NCBI GenBank assembly: GCA_009786455.1
Contig: WQTD01000003.1
Span: forward strand, 60,119 to 102,252
From: Treponema sp.
GTDB taxonomy: Bacteria; Spirochaetota; Spirochaetia; Treponematales; Breznakiellaceae
Reading direction: 5' to 3'
DNA: 42,134 bases
Part shown: positions 33,611 to 41,933 of the stretch, in pieces
How positions within the stretch are numbered: position 1 is the first letter of the stretch
How the letters are laid out: every line of letters starts with the position of its first letter
Position numbers and translations under genes: made by a program
The notes under the pieces: generated by a model
Seen by the model: the letters and a program-made list of their open reading frames with translations, nothing else
Told to the model about the DNA's origin: nothing
Databases searched by the model: none

Positions 33611-35097
33611 TCAATTCCTCCCGATGATAATTTCAGCGCGTTCATCACAGCCGCGCATTTATTGACGCACTCCTGATACTCAGATTCAGGATTGCTGTCA
33701 GCTACAATACCTGCCCCGCTTCTTACAAACACCTTGTTGTTTCGCTTGTAAACTATTCTGATGGCGATACAGGTATCCATGTTTCCTGTTAAATCAAGAT
33801 ACCCGATCGCTCCTCCGTAGATGCCGCGCTTGTTTTTTTCCTGTTCATTAATTATCTGCATTGCGCGAATTTTCGGCGCGCCTGAAAGAGTGCCGGCGGG
33901 AAGTACAGCGTTAATCGCGTCAAGCCCTGTTTTATTATCACAGATATCGCCTGTAACCGTGGAACCGATGTGCATAACGTGGGAAAATTTTAAAATTGAT
34001 AAGTACTTTTCTACATTTACAGAACCGAACTCGCTTATTTTACCAAGATCATTTCTGCCAAGATCGACAAGCATGTTGTGCTCTGCAAGTTCTTTTTCAT
34101 CATTAAGCAGTTCTTCTTCCAGCGCGATATCTTCTTCGTCTGTTTCGCCTCTTCTGCGCGTTCCTGCCAATGGATAGGTAAACAATTTTCCGTTATGCAG
34201 CTTCACAAGAGTTTCAGGGGAAGCGCCTGCTATTTCAAGATTACTTCCTGAGAAATAAAACATATAAGGCGAGGGATTAATGGTTCTCAGCGCACGGTAT
34301 GTATCAAAAATACTTCCTTCATAATCAGCTTCATACCTGTTTGACAGCACAACCTGGAAAATATCGCCTTCTTTTATATGCTCCTTTGCCCTTGTTACCA
34401 TTTGGCAATATTCTTCTTTTGTGAACAATGATCTAAAATCGGAATTTATTTTCGGCGCGGGTATCTGCGCGCCGATGCCCGTCTTTATCAGGTTTTTTAA
34501 ATATTCAAGCTGAGATTTTCCCCTTTCGTATTCTGCATCAATATTATCAGTTTTTATATTAACAATTAAAATGATCTTTTGCCTGAAATTGTCAAAGGCG
34601 ATTACTTTATCAAACAACATCAGGTCAACATCGTTAAAACGTTCCTCATCGAACGACCTCTGACCGTCAGCGTTCAAATTAAGGGTTGGTTCGCAGTATT
34701 TCGCGTAATCATAGGCAAAGTATCCGACAAGCCCGCCTGTAAAAGGAGGAAGGTTTTTATATTTGATGCTTTTATATTGATCTAAAATCCCTTGAATCTG
34801 TATGTTGGGATTATCAGTATTGATGATGCTTTTTTCATCAATTATTTTAATACCCATTTCGCCGTTAATGCATGTTATTTCAAGCAAAGGATCAAAGCCA
34901 AGAAATGTGTATCTTCCCCATGTTTTGTTATCTTCGGCGCTCTCAAGAATAAAACAATGTTTGCTTACATTCATGAGTTTTTTCAAAACATCAATAGGCG
35001 TAACCATGTCGCCGTAAATTTCTTCACTTAACGGAATTATATTATATCTTCCAGCCGCGGCTGCGTTTTTTGCTTCATCAAACAGAGGTTTAATCAT
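33607..35097 (-). CDS. trpE: anthranilate synthase component I
   Basis: The 496-residue enzyme aminates chorismate to anthranilate. FILESAED near residue 50 corresponds to the LLES tryptophan-feedback motif, which favours TrpE over PabB. The catalytic domain has FQVVLSNRYEAD, TYPLAGTRRRGETDEED, EHNMLVDLGRNDLGKI, LPAGTLSGAPKIRAMQII and the terminal GAGIVADSNPESEYQEC. Length is normal. It begins right after the aroF stop and overlaps trpG. Confidence 0.93.
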   Translation of the reverse strand: MIKPLFDEAKNAAAAGRYNIIPLSEEIYGDMVTPIDVLKKLMNVSKHCFILESAEDNKTWGRYTFLGFDPLLEITCINGEMGIKIIDEKSIINTDNPNIQIQGILDQYKSIKYKNLPPFTGGLVGYFAYDYAKYCEPTLNLNADGQRSFDEERFNDVDLMLFDKVIAFDNFRQKIILIVNIKTDNIDAEYERGKSQLEYLKNLIKTGIGAQIPAPKINSDFRSLFTKEEYCQMVTRAKEHIKEGDIFQVVLSNRYEADYEGSIFDTYRALRTINPSPYMFYFSGSNLEIAGASPETLVKLHNGKLFTYPLAGTRRRGETDEEDIALEEELLNDEKELAEHNMLVDLGRNDLGKISEFGSVNVEKYLSILKFSHVMHIGSTVTGDICDNKTGLDAINAVLPAGTLSGAPKIRAMQIINEQEKNKRGIYGGAIGYLDLTGNMDTCIAIRIVYKRNNKVFVRSGAGIVADSNPESEYQECVNKCAAVMNALKLSSGGIE

Positions 35098-36111
35098 TTA
35101 TATTTCCTTGTTTTCTATTACAGCGCGTTTTTTCAGTTCTTCCATAAGCGAAGCGAACTGTTCCAAATCAAGCGACTGCGCGCCGTCGCATAACGCTTTG
35201 GCGGGGTTGTTATGCGCTTCAATCATCAGGCCGTCAGCGCCGACAGCAAGAGCCGCTTTCGCAAGCGGCGGCACAAGGCTTCTAGAACCTGAAGCGTGGC
35301 TTGGGTCTACAATGACTGGCAGATGTGATTTTTGTTTAATGACCGCGACCGCCGACAAATCCAGCGTGTTGCGCGTCATTGTCTCAAAGGTGCGTATCCC
35401 CCGCTCGCAGAGAATAACATTTTCATTTCCGGATGAAACGATGTATTCGGCGCTCATCAATAGTTCTTCGATTGTATTTGCAAGACCTCTTTTTAAAAGA
35501 ACGGGCTTTTTTAATTTCCCGACAACTTTTAAAAGATCGTAATTCTGCATGTTTCTCGCACCGATCTGTACCATATCAATATTATCAAATAAATCAACCT
35601 GGGTCTGATTCATGATTTCTGAGACAATCGGCAGTCCCGTTTCTTTTTTTGCAAGACAAAGCATATCCAGTCCTTCAGCCTGTTTCCCCTGAAAGGCATA
35701 CGGAGATGTTCTCGGTTTGAACGCTCCTCCGCGGAGGATTTTCGCTCCGCTGGATTTAACGCTTCGCGCAATTTCCAGAATTTGCTCGCTGCTTTCGACA
35801 GAACACGGTCCCGAAATAACCGTAAAAAATCCTTCGCCGACTGATACGCCGCCGACCTTTACAATCGTATCATCTTCATGCACTGACCTGTTCGCGGCTT
35901 TGAACTGCTCAGTGATTCTTTTTCCGTAATCGATAATATCATTGGTTTCCACCACATGATCCAAATCGACAGTCATTGTGTTTCCGATCAAGCAGACCGC
36001 CGTATGCTCGGTTCCGACACTATAGATTGTAGAAAACCCCTTTTGCTCCCACTCTGAGACAAACCTGTCAATCTTCTCTTTCGGTACATTGGGTTTAAGG
36101 ATAAAAACCAT
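35098..36111 (-). CDS. aroF: 3-deoxy-7-phosphoheptulonate (DAHP) synthase with N-terminal regulatory domain
   Basis: The 337-residue enzyme condenses PEP and erythrose 4-phosphate, the first step of the shikimate pathway. An N-terminal ferredoxin-like regulatory domain (about 1-70, as in Thermotoga maritima DAHP synthase) precedes the type I-beta barrel: GPCSVES, RGGAFKPRTSPYAFQG, QIGARNMQNYDLL, PVLLKRGLANTIEE, ILCERGIRTFE and IVDPSHASGSRSLVPPL. The N-terminal domain normally gives feedback inhibition by aromatic amino acids. AAGGAGA precedes the ATG. It is transcribed ahead of trpE and trpG, tying the pathway entry to tryptophan. Confidence 0.93.
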   Translation of the reverse strand: MVFILKPNVPKEKIDRFVSEWEQKGFSTIYSVGTEHTAVCLIGNTMTVDLDHVVETNDIIDYGKRITEQFKAANRSVHEDDTIVKVGGVSVGEGFFTVISGPCSVESSEQILEIARSVKSSGAKILRGGAFKPRTSPYAFQGKQAEGLDMLCLAKKETGLPIVSEIMNQTQVDLFDNIDMVQIGARNMQNYDLLKVVGKLKKPVLLKRGLANTIEELLMSAEYIVSSGNENVILCERGIRTFETMTRNTLDLSAVAVIKQKSHLPVIVDPSHASGSRSLVPPLAKAALAVGADGLMIEAHNNPAKALCDGAQSLDLEQFASLMEELKKRAVIENKEI

Positions 36112-36129
36112 TTCTGTCTCCTTGATTGT

Positions 36130-36158
36130 ATTTTAGAGTAAAAATCATATTTTGTCAG
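36130..36158 (-). promoter_or_regulatory. sigma70 promoter of aroF-trpE-trpG
   Basis: On the minus strand, CTGACA (36158-36153), a 17-base spacer and TAAAAT (36135-36130) leave a leader of only about 12 bases. There is no room for a trp leader peptide, T-box or attenuator at this start. Confidence 0.6.
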
Positions 36159-36224
36159 GATGGGATATTATTAAACAGTCAAATGGATAACATGAACCAT
36201 AACTAAAATTACTAAATTTTGAAA

Positions 36225-36809
36225 CTAATTTTTCAGCTTTACAACTACGCCGGGAATATTTCGATACTGAACGGTTTTTGGAATATTCATCGCGTTAAGC
36301 ATTGAAATAATCTTGTCAACCGGCATAGGCATATTGTTGACAAACCAATCGAAAATGATCCTAAGGCTGCCTGTAATCTGGTAACAGATTTTATAGCGGC
36401 ATATTAAATAATCTTCGGCTGAAAGCAGTTTTTTATAGCGGTCTGTCAGTGATACTGCATAATTCTGCAATTCACGGTAGATACGATTTTCTATGCTTGC
36501 GGTTGAAAGAATTTTTTTTAGATTTTTCTGATGTTTAATCAAATACTTGTGATCAAACAATAAAATGATATTATTTTGTTTATCATCGTTATCCGTGCCA
36601 AAGGAATTATTCAGATACTGTAAAACAACCTCGTCTTTATCATCGAAATTACGATAAAATGTCGGACGGGCAACGCCTGCCTTTTTTGCAATATCAGAAA
36701 CAGTAATGCTGTCATAAGGTTTTTCGTCCATTAACAGCATAAGCGAATCAAAAATCCACGATTTAGTACGCTGAACCTGCCGGTTATGCGAAAAAGATTT
36801 TTGCAACAC
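36225..36809 (-). CDS. TetR/AcrR-family regulator, GTG or TTG start
   Basis: The 194-residue protein has a TetR helix-turn-helix at about 15-60 (SLMLLMDEKPYDSITVSDIA, KKAGVARPTFYRNFDDKDEV) and a helical C-terminal part with IFDWFVNNMPMPVDKII, similar to the DhaS/TetR_C subgroup of Firmicutes. AAAGGAGG stands before a GTG at 36809 with a spacing of only 3; the next codon, TTG, would give a better spacing, so either may be used. It is divergent from the membrane HD-GYP gene, and a dyad in between probably binds it. Confidence 0.82.
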   Translation of the reverse strand: MLQKSFSHNRQVQRTKSWIFDSLMLLMDEKPYDSITVSDIAKKAGVARPTFYRNFDDKDEVVLQYLNNSFGTDNDDKQNNIILLFDHKYLIKHQKNLKKILSTASIENRIYRELQNYAVSLTDRYKKLLSAEDYLICRYKICYQITGSLRIIFDWFVNNMPMPVDKIISMLNAMNIPKTVQYRNIPGVVVKLKN

Positions 36810-36891
36810 ATTCCTCCTTTTGTAACATCTTTTACAGTATTCGCAATCTGTTCATTTTAATAAAAAAACGCTTGTTCCTTGTATACTTTAA

Positions 36892-36919
36892 AATGTATCA
36901 TTTGTTACATATATGTCAA
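36892..36919 (-). promoter_or_regulatory. promoter of the TetR gene
   Basis: On the minus strand, TTGACA (36919-36914), a 16-base spacer and TACATT (36897-36892). The dyad at 36893-36910 lies between and over these elements. Confidence 0.5.
36893..36910. promoter_or_regulatory. 18-bp dyad, candidate TetR operator
   Basis: ATGTATCATTTGTTACAT has 8-bp arms with one mismatch around TT. It overlaps the TetR promoter spacer and a plausible -10 (TATCAT, 36896-36901) for the divergent HD-GYP gene, so one repressor could control both directions. Confidence 0.5.
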
Positions 36920-36922
36920 GTG

Positions 36923-36950
36923 TTTCAATAACTGAAGTTATCGAACAACT
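36923..36950. repeat. decayed member of the GAACAACT palindrome family
   Basis: TTTCAATAACT and AGTTATCGAACAAC flank GA. The right arm equals that of 27797-27829; the left arm carries several mismatches. It lies in the 5' leader of the HD-GYP gene at 36970. Confidence 0.5.
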
Positions 36951-36969
36951 CAATTTAAGGTGTAATATC

Positions 36970-38028
36970 ATGAATAAAGAAACTGACAGCAGAGTTGACC
37001 TGAAACAAAAGTACTCATTAAAGGAATACGCGGTAATGTTTATAACATGCGCGGCGCTTTCCGGATTTAACATGTGGATTTATCAGGAATTGAATAATAA
37101 AAACCTATTTGAAACAAATGTCATCATGTCCATTTTCATTCTTATGTTTAATATCATGTTCATGGCTTTCATTGCAACAATTATCACCAATAAAATCCGT
37201 TATCGGACATGGGTACTGCCAATTGAAAAACTCAGCAAAGCCGCGCGAAACATTGCCAGGGGAGATTTTTCTGTTCGTATCACTCCTCTTCGCTTTGACG
37301 GTAAGAAAGATTTTGTTGAAGTTCTTTTTGATGATTTTAACGCAATGACAGGCGAGCTTGCTTTTATTAACAATAACTTACAGGAAATTGTCAACGAAAA
37401 AACAGCAAAGGTTGTTAAACTTCAGGAATCAATTTTAAGAACCATGGCGAATATGGTGGAATACAGAGATAACCTGACAGGAGGACATATAAACAGAACC
37501 CAGCATACGGTAAATCTCTTGTTGGAAGAAATTAAAAAACAAGAGCTTTATAAAGATATTGTTGATAAATGGGATGTTTCACTCATATTACAGTCAACAC
37601 AATTGCATGATGTCGGAAAGATTGTAATCAACGACAACATATTGAAAAAACAAGGTTCATTAACAAATGAAGAATTTGATGAAATGAAAAAACATGTTAT
37701 TTACGGTCTTGCGATAATAGAACGAATCGAAACAGAATCAGGAGAAAGCGATTTGCTGAAATACGCAAAAATTTTCGCCTTGACTCATCATGAAAAATGG
37801 GACGGATCAGGATACCCTAACAATTTAAGCGGAGAAAGAATTCCTTTACAGGGCAGAATAATGGCTATTGCCGATGTTTACGACGCCCTCATTTCTGAAA
37901 GACCTTATAAAAAGGCAATGACGCATGAAGAAGCGGTAAAAATTATCATAGACGGTAAAGGCGCGCACTTTGAACCAGCGTTGATCGATTTGTTTACAGG
38001 TATAGAACCAATAAGGTTTTTTATATAA
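36970..38028 (+). CDS. membrane HD-GYP phosphodiesterase with HAMP domain
   Basis: The 352-residue protein has two transmembrane helices (about 20-38 and 50-73) with almost no periplasmic loop, a HAMP domain (about 75-135: LPIEKLSKAARNIARGDFSV) and a complete HD-GYP domain: HDVGK (His213-Asp214), HHEKWDGSGYP (His273-His274, GYP 281-283) and IMAIADVYDALISERPYKKA. All expected metal ligands are kept, so it should degrade c-di-GMP. I chose ATG 36970, after an AAGGTG site, rather than the in-frame ATG at 36913, which lies in the promoter region. The divergent TetR probably controls it. Confidence 0.88.
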   Translation: MNKETDSRVDLKQKYSLKEYAVMFITCAALSGFNMWIYQELNNKNLFETNVIMSIFILMFNIMFMAFIATIITNKIRYRTWVLPIEKLSKAARNIARGDFSVRITPLRFDGKKDFVEVLFDDFNAMTGELAFINNNLQEIVNEKTAKVVKLQESILRTMANMVEYRDNLTGGHINRTQHTVNLLLEEIKKQELYKDIVDKWDVSLILQSTQLHDVGKIVINDNILKKQGSLTNEEFDEMKKHVIYGLAIIERIETESGESDLLKYAKIFALTHHEKWDGSGYPNNLSGERIPLQGRIMAIADVYDALISERPYKKAMTHEEAVKIIIDGKGAHFEPALIDLFTGIEPIRFFI

Positions 38029-38147
38029 AAAAAAGAGAAAAAGACAGCCGCATCACAGAACGTTATTCGTCAATACAGGAATACGCCGTTTTTTAAAACA
38101 GTAATGCAACTCTCTTTAATAAAATATGTCTAAAATATTGAGGACTT

Positions 38148-38894
38148 ATGGACAGCCATTTTAATAAAAATTTTGAGCTTGGGTATTTTGAAATGAATAA
38201 ATACGGAGAAGCTTCCCCAACAACAATTTTAACAATTCTGGAAGAAACAGCGGCGGAACATTGTTATCACATCGGTCATTGTTTATATAGTCTTGAAAGG
38301 CAAAATATAGGATGGGTATTATTATCCGGTGTAATTGACATGGTCAGATACCCAAAATACAAGGAATGTATTACAATAAAAACATGGATTTCAAAATATA
38401 CCTTATTTAAAGGACACAGGGAAAATATTATTTTTGACAGTTCCGGAAATATAATCGGAAAAGCAAAAGGTATATGGGCATTTTTTGATATTGAAAAAAG
38501 AAAACCCTCTCCTGTTTTTGAAGAAATAAAATTAAAATGGGGCATAGTAAATGAAATATCAAAAGAAATAAATCCTGATAAAATAAAAATTGTAAATACA
38601 GATGAACCTAAACAGGAATTCAATATATATAAAGCGGATATAGACAGCAACAAGCATGTAAACAATATAAAATATTTCCATTGGCTTTTGGAATCATTAC
38701 CGGAAGAAATATTGGATAATTGTTATTTAAAAACAATAAACGCAAAGTTTTTTTCTGAAGCAAACATCGGTGAAAAAATACAGGTATACTCTGAAAACGA
38801 TATGGGAAAAAATGAATATTTAATTACCATGAAAAGCAACATGAATAATAACAAATTATTGGCGGCAGCCCATACTTTATGGGAAGCAAGATAA
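38148..38894 (+). CDS. acyl-ACP thioesterase (FatA/FatB family)
   Basis: The 248-residue double-hotdog protein releases fatty acids from acyl carrier protein. The first hotdog starts with ELGYFEMNKYGEASP and LEETAAEHCYHIGHC, and continues with GWVLLSGVIDMVRYPKYKE. The catalytic set Asp166, Asn168 and His170 is seen in ADIDSNKHVNNIKYFHWLLE. Length fits bacterial family members. TTGAGG precedes the ATG at low strength. It stands 119 bases after the HD-GYP gene, and neighbours do not reveal a pathway. Confidence 0.88.
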   Translation: MDSHFNKNFELGYFEMNKYGEASPTTILTILEETAAEHCYHIGHCLYSLERQNIGWVLLSGVIDMVRYPKYKECITIKTWISKYTLFKGHRENIIFDSSGNIIGKAKGIWAFFDIEKRKPSPVFEEIKLKWGIVNEISKEINPDKIKIVNTDEPKQEFNIYKADIDSNKHVNNIKYFHWLLESLPEEILDNCYLKTINAKFFSEANIGEKIQVYSENDMGKNEYLITMKSNMNNNKLLAAAHTLWEAR

Positions 38895-38946
38895 AAACAC
38901 GGAAAATTATCAATATTTTTTATATATCCGAAAAAGCGCAGGTCTT

Positions 38947-39207
38947 TTGGGCAGATATATTGTCTCAAGTTTTAAAAGAAATTATAAATACTCAAAAAAT
39001 GAGCTTGAATGTCTTTCCTCCGCGGTAAAAAACATAATTAAATTCATTCTGGCAGCAGGAGGATTTACATTTGCCGCGTTTGCAATTGTCAGTCTTGGAC
39101 ATATCGGAGCTCCCGAAAAACTTGGAGTCAGCCTCGGAATTTGTTTATCATCATTAACATACGCAATTGCGATCAGCTTCTTTATTTTCTTTCCCTTACA
39201 GGCATGA
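38947..39207 (+). CDS. small membrane protein, possible truncated MotA/ExbB-like gene
   Basis: An 86-residue frame beginning at a TTG has two hydrophobic spans (about 30-48 and 58-84). The frame stays open upstream as far as the thioesterase stop but offers no ATG. The second span, LGVSLGICLSSLTYAIAISFFIFFP, resembles the last transmembrane pair of MotA/TolQ/ExbB proton channels (LG...A..tT.yG...A...f.P). The cytoplasmic and N-terminal parts of such a protein are absent. It may be a remnant or an unrelated small membrane protein. Start and function are uncertain. Confidence 0.4.
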   Translation: MGRYIVSSFKRNYKYSKNELECLSSAVKNIIKFILAAGGFTFAAFAIVSLGHIGAPEKLGVSLGICLSSLTYAIAISFFIFFPLQA

Positions 39208-39265
39208 GCGGAAAATAAAGTCAGGCAGGATTGAATGATCTTATGAGGCAGTCTGACCGGATGTC

Positions 39266-41860
39266 TCACTCCGCCTGCGCGCACAGAATTTCCTGGCTTG
39301 TGATATCGGAGTACAGCGTCAATCCGTTTGCCTGAGCTAGGTGTATTGCCTGCTCCATGTCTTTGTCTGATGATGATTCCTTCAGCTGCAATGTCACATT
39401 GAGCATGTTAAACCTGTTAAGGATTTTTTCAGGATTAAAGAATACATTTTGTTCTCCGTTAAAAATGGCGGCGTAAAAAATGTCCGCTTCTACAATGTCC
39501 TGAAAAAAATGGCTGCCGAAGGAAAGCTCCGGCATTAAGCCTCCCTGTTTGTAGGACACTTCGCACATTGCCGCCATGTTGCAGAGTTCGCTGAAATGAA
39601 CAGGTACGCCGAGGGACGGAGTTGTAGTTCCCCATCTGCCGGGACCTATCAGCATGATGCTGCTTCCTTTCAATTTTTGATTCAATAAGCCGATTGTACG
39701 GGCAGTCTGATATTTGCCGCGTTCGAAAAGAGCAAGGTATTCTTCCGCTTTAACAAAAATAACATAATCCAGCGACAGGCGGACATTGCCTCCCATAAAG
39801 TTCCCCATGGAAGAAAAGAAAATGTTTTTTTTGTCAGGTTTTGGAATTTTCGTCTCTACAGGAGTTTTTCCCGCTCTCTTTGTCTGAAGCGGACGGCACT
39901 GAAGCAGATTGAATTTAAAATTTCCCTCCTGATTAAAATTGGCGGTAAACTCAATATCAACAGGATAATTGTAAGCTTTTTCAATAACAGACATCACTTT
40001 TCCGGCGAAAGCAGGGAACGTAGTTTCTGCCAGCAATTTTCTGAAATCAAGAGTCGAAGGAATTGTTTTAACTGCCATGCGCAGCTCCTGCATTCTGGCA
40101 AGAGCGGCTCTGTCAATAGTGAAAAAAATATCAGCATGGGTTTTTAAATCCTGATTAAAAAGAAAATCAACGTCAACATCGGTCATTATATTTTCCCTCA
40201 GATTCAAAACGTCTGCCTTGTGCTGCGAAATTTTTTTTTCCTCGCCGTAGTGAACAGGCGGTCCCTTTTCCGGCTGATCGAGGGGGACAAGCCGCGCGTA
40301 ATCGCCTGAAACGCGGTCTACAGCGCGGGTGCCAAGCCCGAATACAAGGCGCAACATTCCCGCCTTTGGATCCATATCCTTGTTCCAGACATAAAGGTTT
40401 GTCGAATGTCCGACACCGGCAATATGTGGGAAAAATAATTCATTGTAATGATCGCCTGAAACCCGCTGCACTAGAATAGCCATTTGCTCGTCCTTGTTCG
40501 CAAGTCCCCTTGCCTGTCTGTAAACAAGGGCGTCTTCGCTCATCGCGCTTGCGTAAACAGTGCGCACCGCCTGTACAAAAACCTCAAAGCGTTCCTCTGG
40601 CTGACCCTGGTTTGCGCAGAAAATGCTTTCATACTTTCCTGCGAAAGCGTTTCCGAAGTTGTCTTCCAGAAGGGAACTTGATCTTACAATGATCGGAGAC
40701 CAGCCGAAATGTTCCATCATCTGGTAAAACTGCTCGCGTATAACATGGGGGAATTTCCCTTTTAAAAGTTTTTCTTTTAATTCATGAGCGTGCTCAAAAT
40801 ATCCTTCAGGCGTTTTCTGTTTGCATCTTAATTCCCACCAGTCGTTTTGTACGATGTAAGTATAAAAAATGTCAGAGCCAAGAAACCATGAATCATGGGG
40901 CTCCCAGTTATTGCTCAAAGGTTCTCCGTTTTCCAGAACCGCCATGTCTTTTTCAACGACTTTCCTTCCCAGTAACATGCCGACGCTTTTCCCGCCGATA
41001 AAACCTGATCCTATCTCTCTTGAGGCGATATCAAGAATGTCGCGTAATGAAAAGTAAGATTCAGCTAGCTCTGTGATGCGCGGCTCCCTGCCGATCATGA
41101 GGCTGATAAGGAGTTTTTTCATGGCAGACTGGTTTTCTTCGCTTTCATTCAATGCGTTATTCGCTTTTTCAAGAGTGATATCCCAGTAATCACGCGCTTT
41201 TATTCCCTGTTTAATGCCTGAAAAAAGGGAAGCTGCTTCCGCGCTTGACGTAATGGGGACAACTTCCTCTCCGTCAGCAAAATGCGGAAAAAACATTGTG
41301 GGCGAATAACGTTCCCAGACCTTGAGTGGGTGTATATAAATTTTTTCATCAATGTTATAAAGGTCAAGAAGGAGCTGCGTTGTCTCGCGGATACGCGCAA
41401 TTGTAGAATGGGTATGAACCCCGCGTATCAGCGCGAAATAAGCGACAGTGTCAAGGATATAAAGGAAAGGGCATGTTACGCGAAAGAAGTTTCCGATCAT
41501 CAAATCCGAATACCAGAATTCCAGAAGATCGCTGAGGCAGTCAAAAACATAAAAAGCCCTGAGACCTTCCTTGTCGATCAGATCATGTACTTTCGTGGCA
41601 AAACCTTCAAACCCGACAGAAGCGTCAAGCTTGTAAACAACTGAAGGCTCATTGTCTTCCAAAATCGGCTCGTGATTCCCAAAGCGGAAATACACAAGCC
41701 TGCGCCCGTCTTTTTTTGACTGCTCGATATAGGGACGCACAACCTTCAGATAATCTTCGATTGACTGCACCTGCCAGACAACATTATCACCCAGCCTCAG
41801 CTGATCAATAACCTGATCAAGACCCGAAAGCCCCGTGCTTACGCGTTTATCAATACTCAT
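39266..41860 (-). CDS. PEP/pyruvate-binding (PPDK N-terminal type) protein with KaiC-like N-terminal domain
   Basis: The 864-residue protein starts with a RecA/KaiC-like domain (about 1-225: VSTGLSGLDQVIDQLRLGDN) that has lost the Walker A lysine loop. It continues into a PEP-synthase/PPDK ATP-grasp domain (about 285-700: IGGKSVGMLLGRKV, IIVRSSSLLEDNFGNAFAGK, YESIFCANQG, GLGTRAVDRVSGDYARLV). It lacks the phosphohistidine swivel and PEP-binding domains of real PEP synthase, so it cannot do the full reaction alone. Spirochaetes encode long proteins of this type, but I know no assigned role. ATG 41860 has AAGGTG before it and is preferred over 41893. The P-II gene lies 73 bases upstream. Confidence 0.75.
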   Translation of the reverse strand: MSIDKRVSTGLSGLDQVIDQLRLGDNVVWQVQSIEDYLKVVRPYIEQSKKDGRRLVYFRFGNHEPILEDNEPSVVYKLDASVGFEGFATKVHDLIDKEGLRAFYVFDCLSDLLEFWYSDLMIGNFFRVTCPFLYILDTVAYFALIRGVHTHSTIARIRETTQLLLDLYNIDEKIYIHPLKVWERYSPTMFFPHFADGEEVVPITSSAEAASLFSGIKQGIKARDYWDITLEKANNALNESEENQSAMKKLLISLMIGREPRITELAESYFSLRDILDIASREIGSGFIGGKSVGMLLGRKVVEKDMAVLENGEPLSNNWEPHDSWFLGSDIFYTYIVQNDWWELRCKQKTPEGYFEHAHELKEKLLKGKFPHVIREQFYQMMEHFGWSPIIVRSSSLLEDNFGNAFAGKYESIFCANQGQPEERFEVFVQAVRTVYASAMSEDALVYRQARGLANKDEQMAILVQRVSGDHYNELFFPHIAGVGHSTNLYVWNKDMDPKAGMLRLVFGLGTRAVDRVSGDYARLVPLDQPEKGPPVHYGEEKKISQHKADVLNLRENIMTDVDVDFLFNQDLKTHADIFFTIDRAALARMQELRMAVKTIPSTLDFRKLLAETTFPAFAGKVMSVIEKAYNYPVDIEFTANFNQEGNFKFNLLQCRPLQTKRAGKTPVETKIPKPDKKNIFFSSMGNFMGGNVRLSLDYVIFVKAEEYLALFERGKYQTARTIGLLNQKLKGSSIMLIGPGRWGTTTPSLGVPVHFSELCNMAAMCEVSYKQGGLMPELSFGSHFFQDIVEADIFYAAIFNGEQNVFFNPEKILNRFNMLNVTLQLKESSSDKDMEQAIHLAQANGLTLYSDITSQEILCAQAE

Positions 41861-41885
41861 AACACCTTCCAGAATCCATGATAAC

Positions 41886-41912
41886 TGTTCCAAAAACTGA
41901 AGTTTTGGAACA
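41886..41912. repeat. palindrome between P-II and the PEP-binding gene
   Basis: TGTTCCAAAAACT and AGTTTTGGAACA are separated by GA, with one extra A in the left arm. The centre CTGAAG and the GGAACAACC flank link it to the family at 27797 and 36923. Confidence 0.6.
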
Positions 41913-41933
41913 ACCTCAATGTCTTTTTACATT

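Noticed and set aside
36112-36224. trp attenuator, leader peptide or T-box before aroF
   Set aside because: The promoter leaves a leader of about 12 bases, with no run of Trp codons and no T-box sequence.
36913-36969. Longer HD-GYP start at ATG 36913
   Set aside because: It lies within the promoter/operator region and a palindromic repeat and has no ribosome-binding site. ATG 36970 has AAGGTG.
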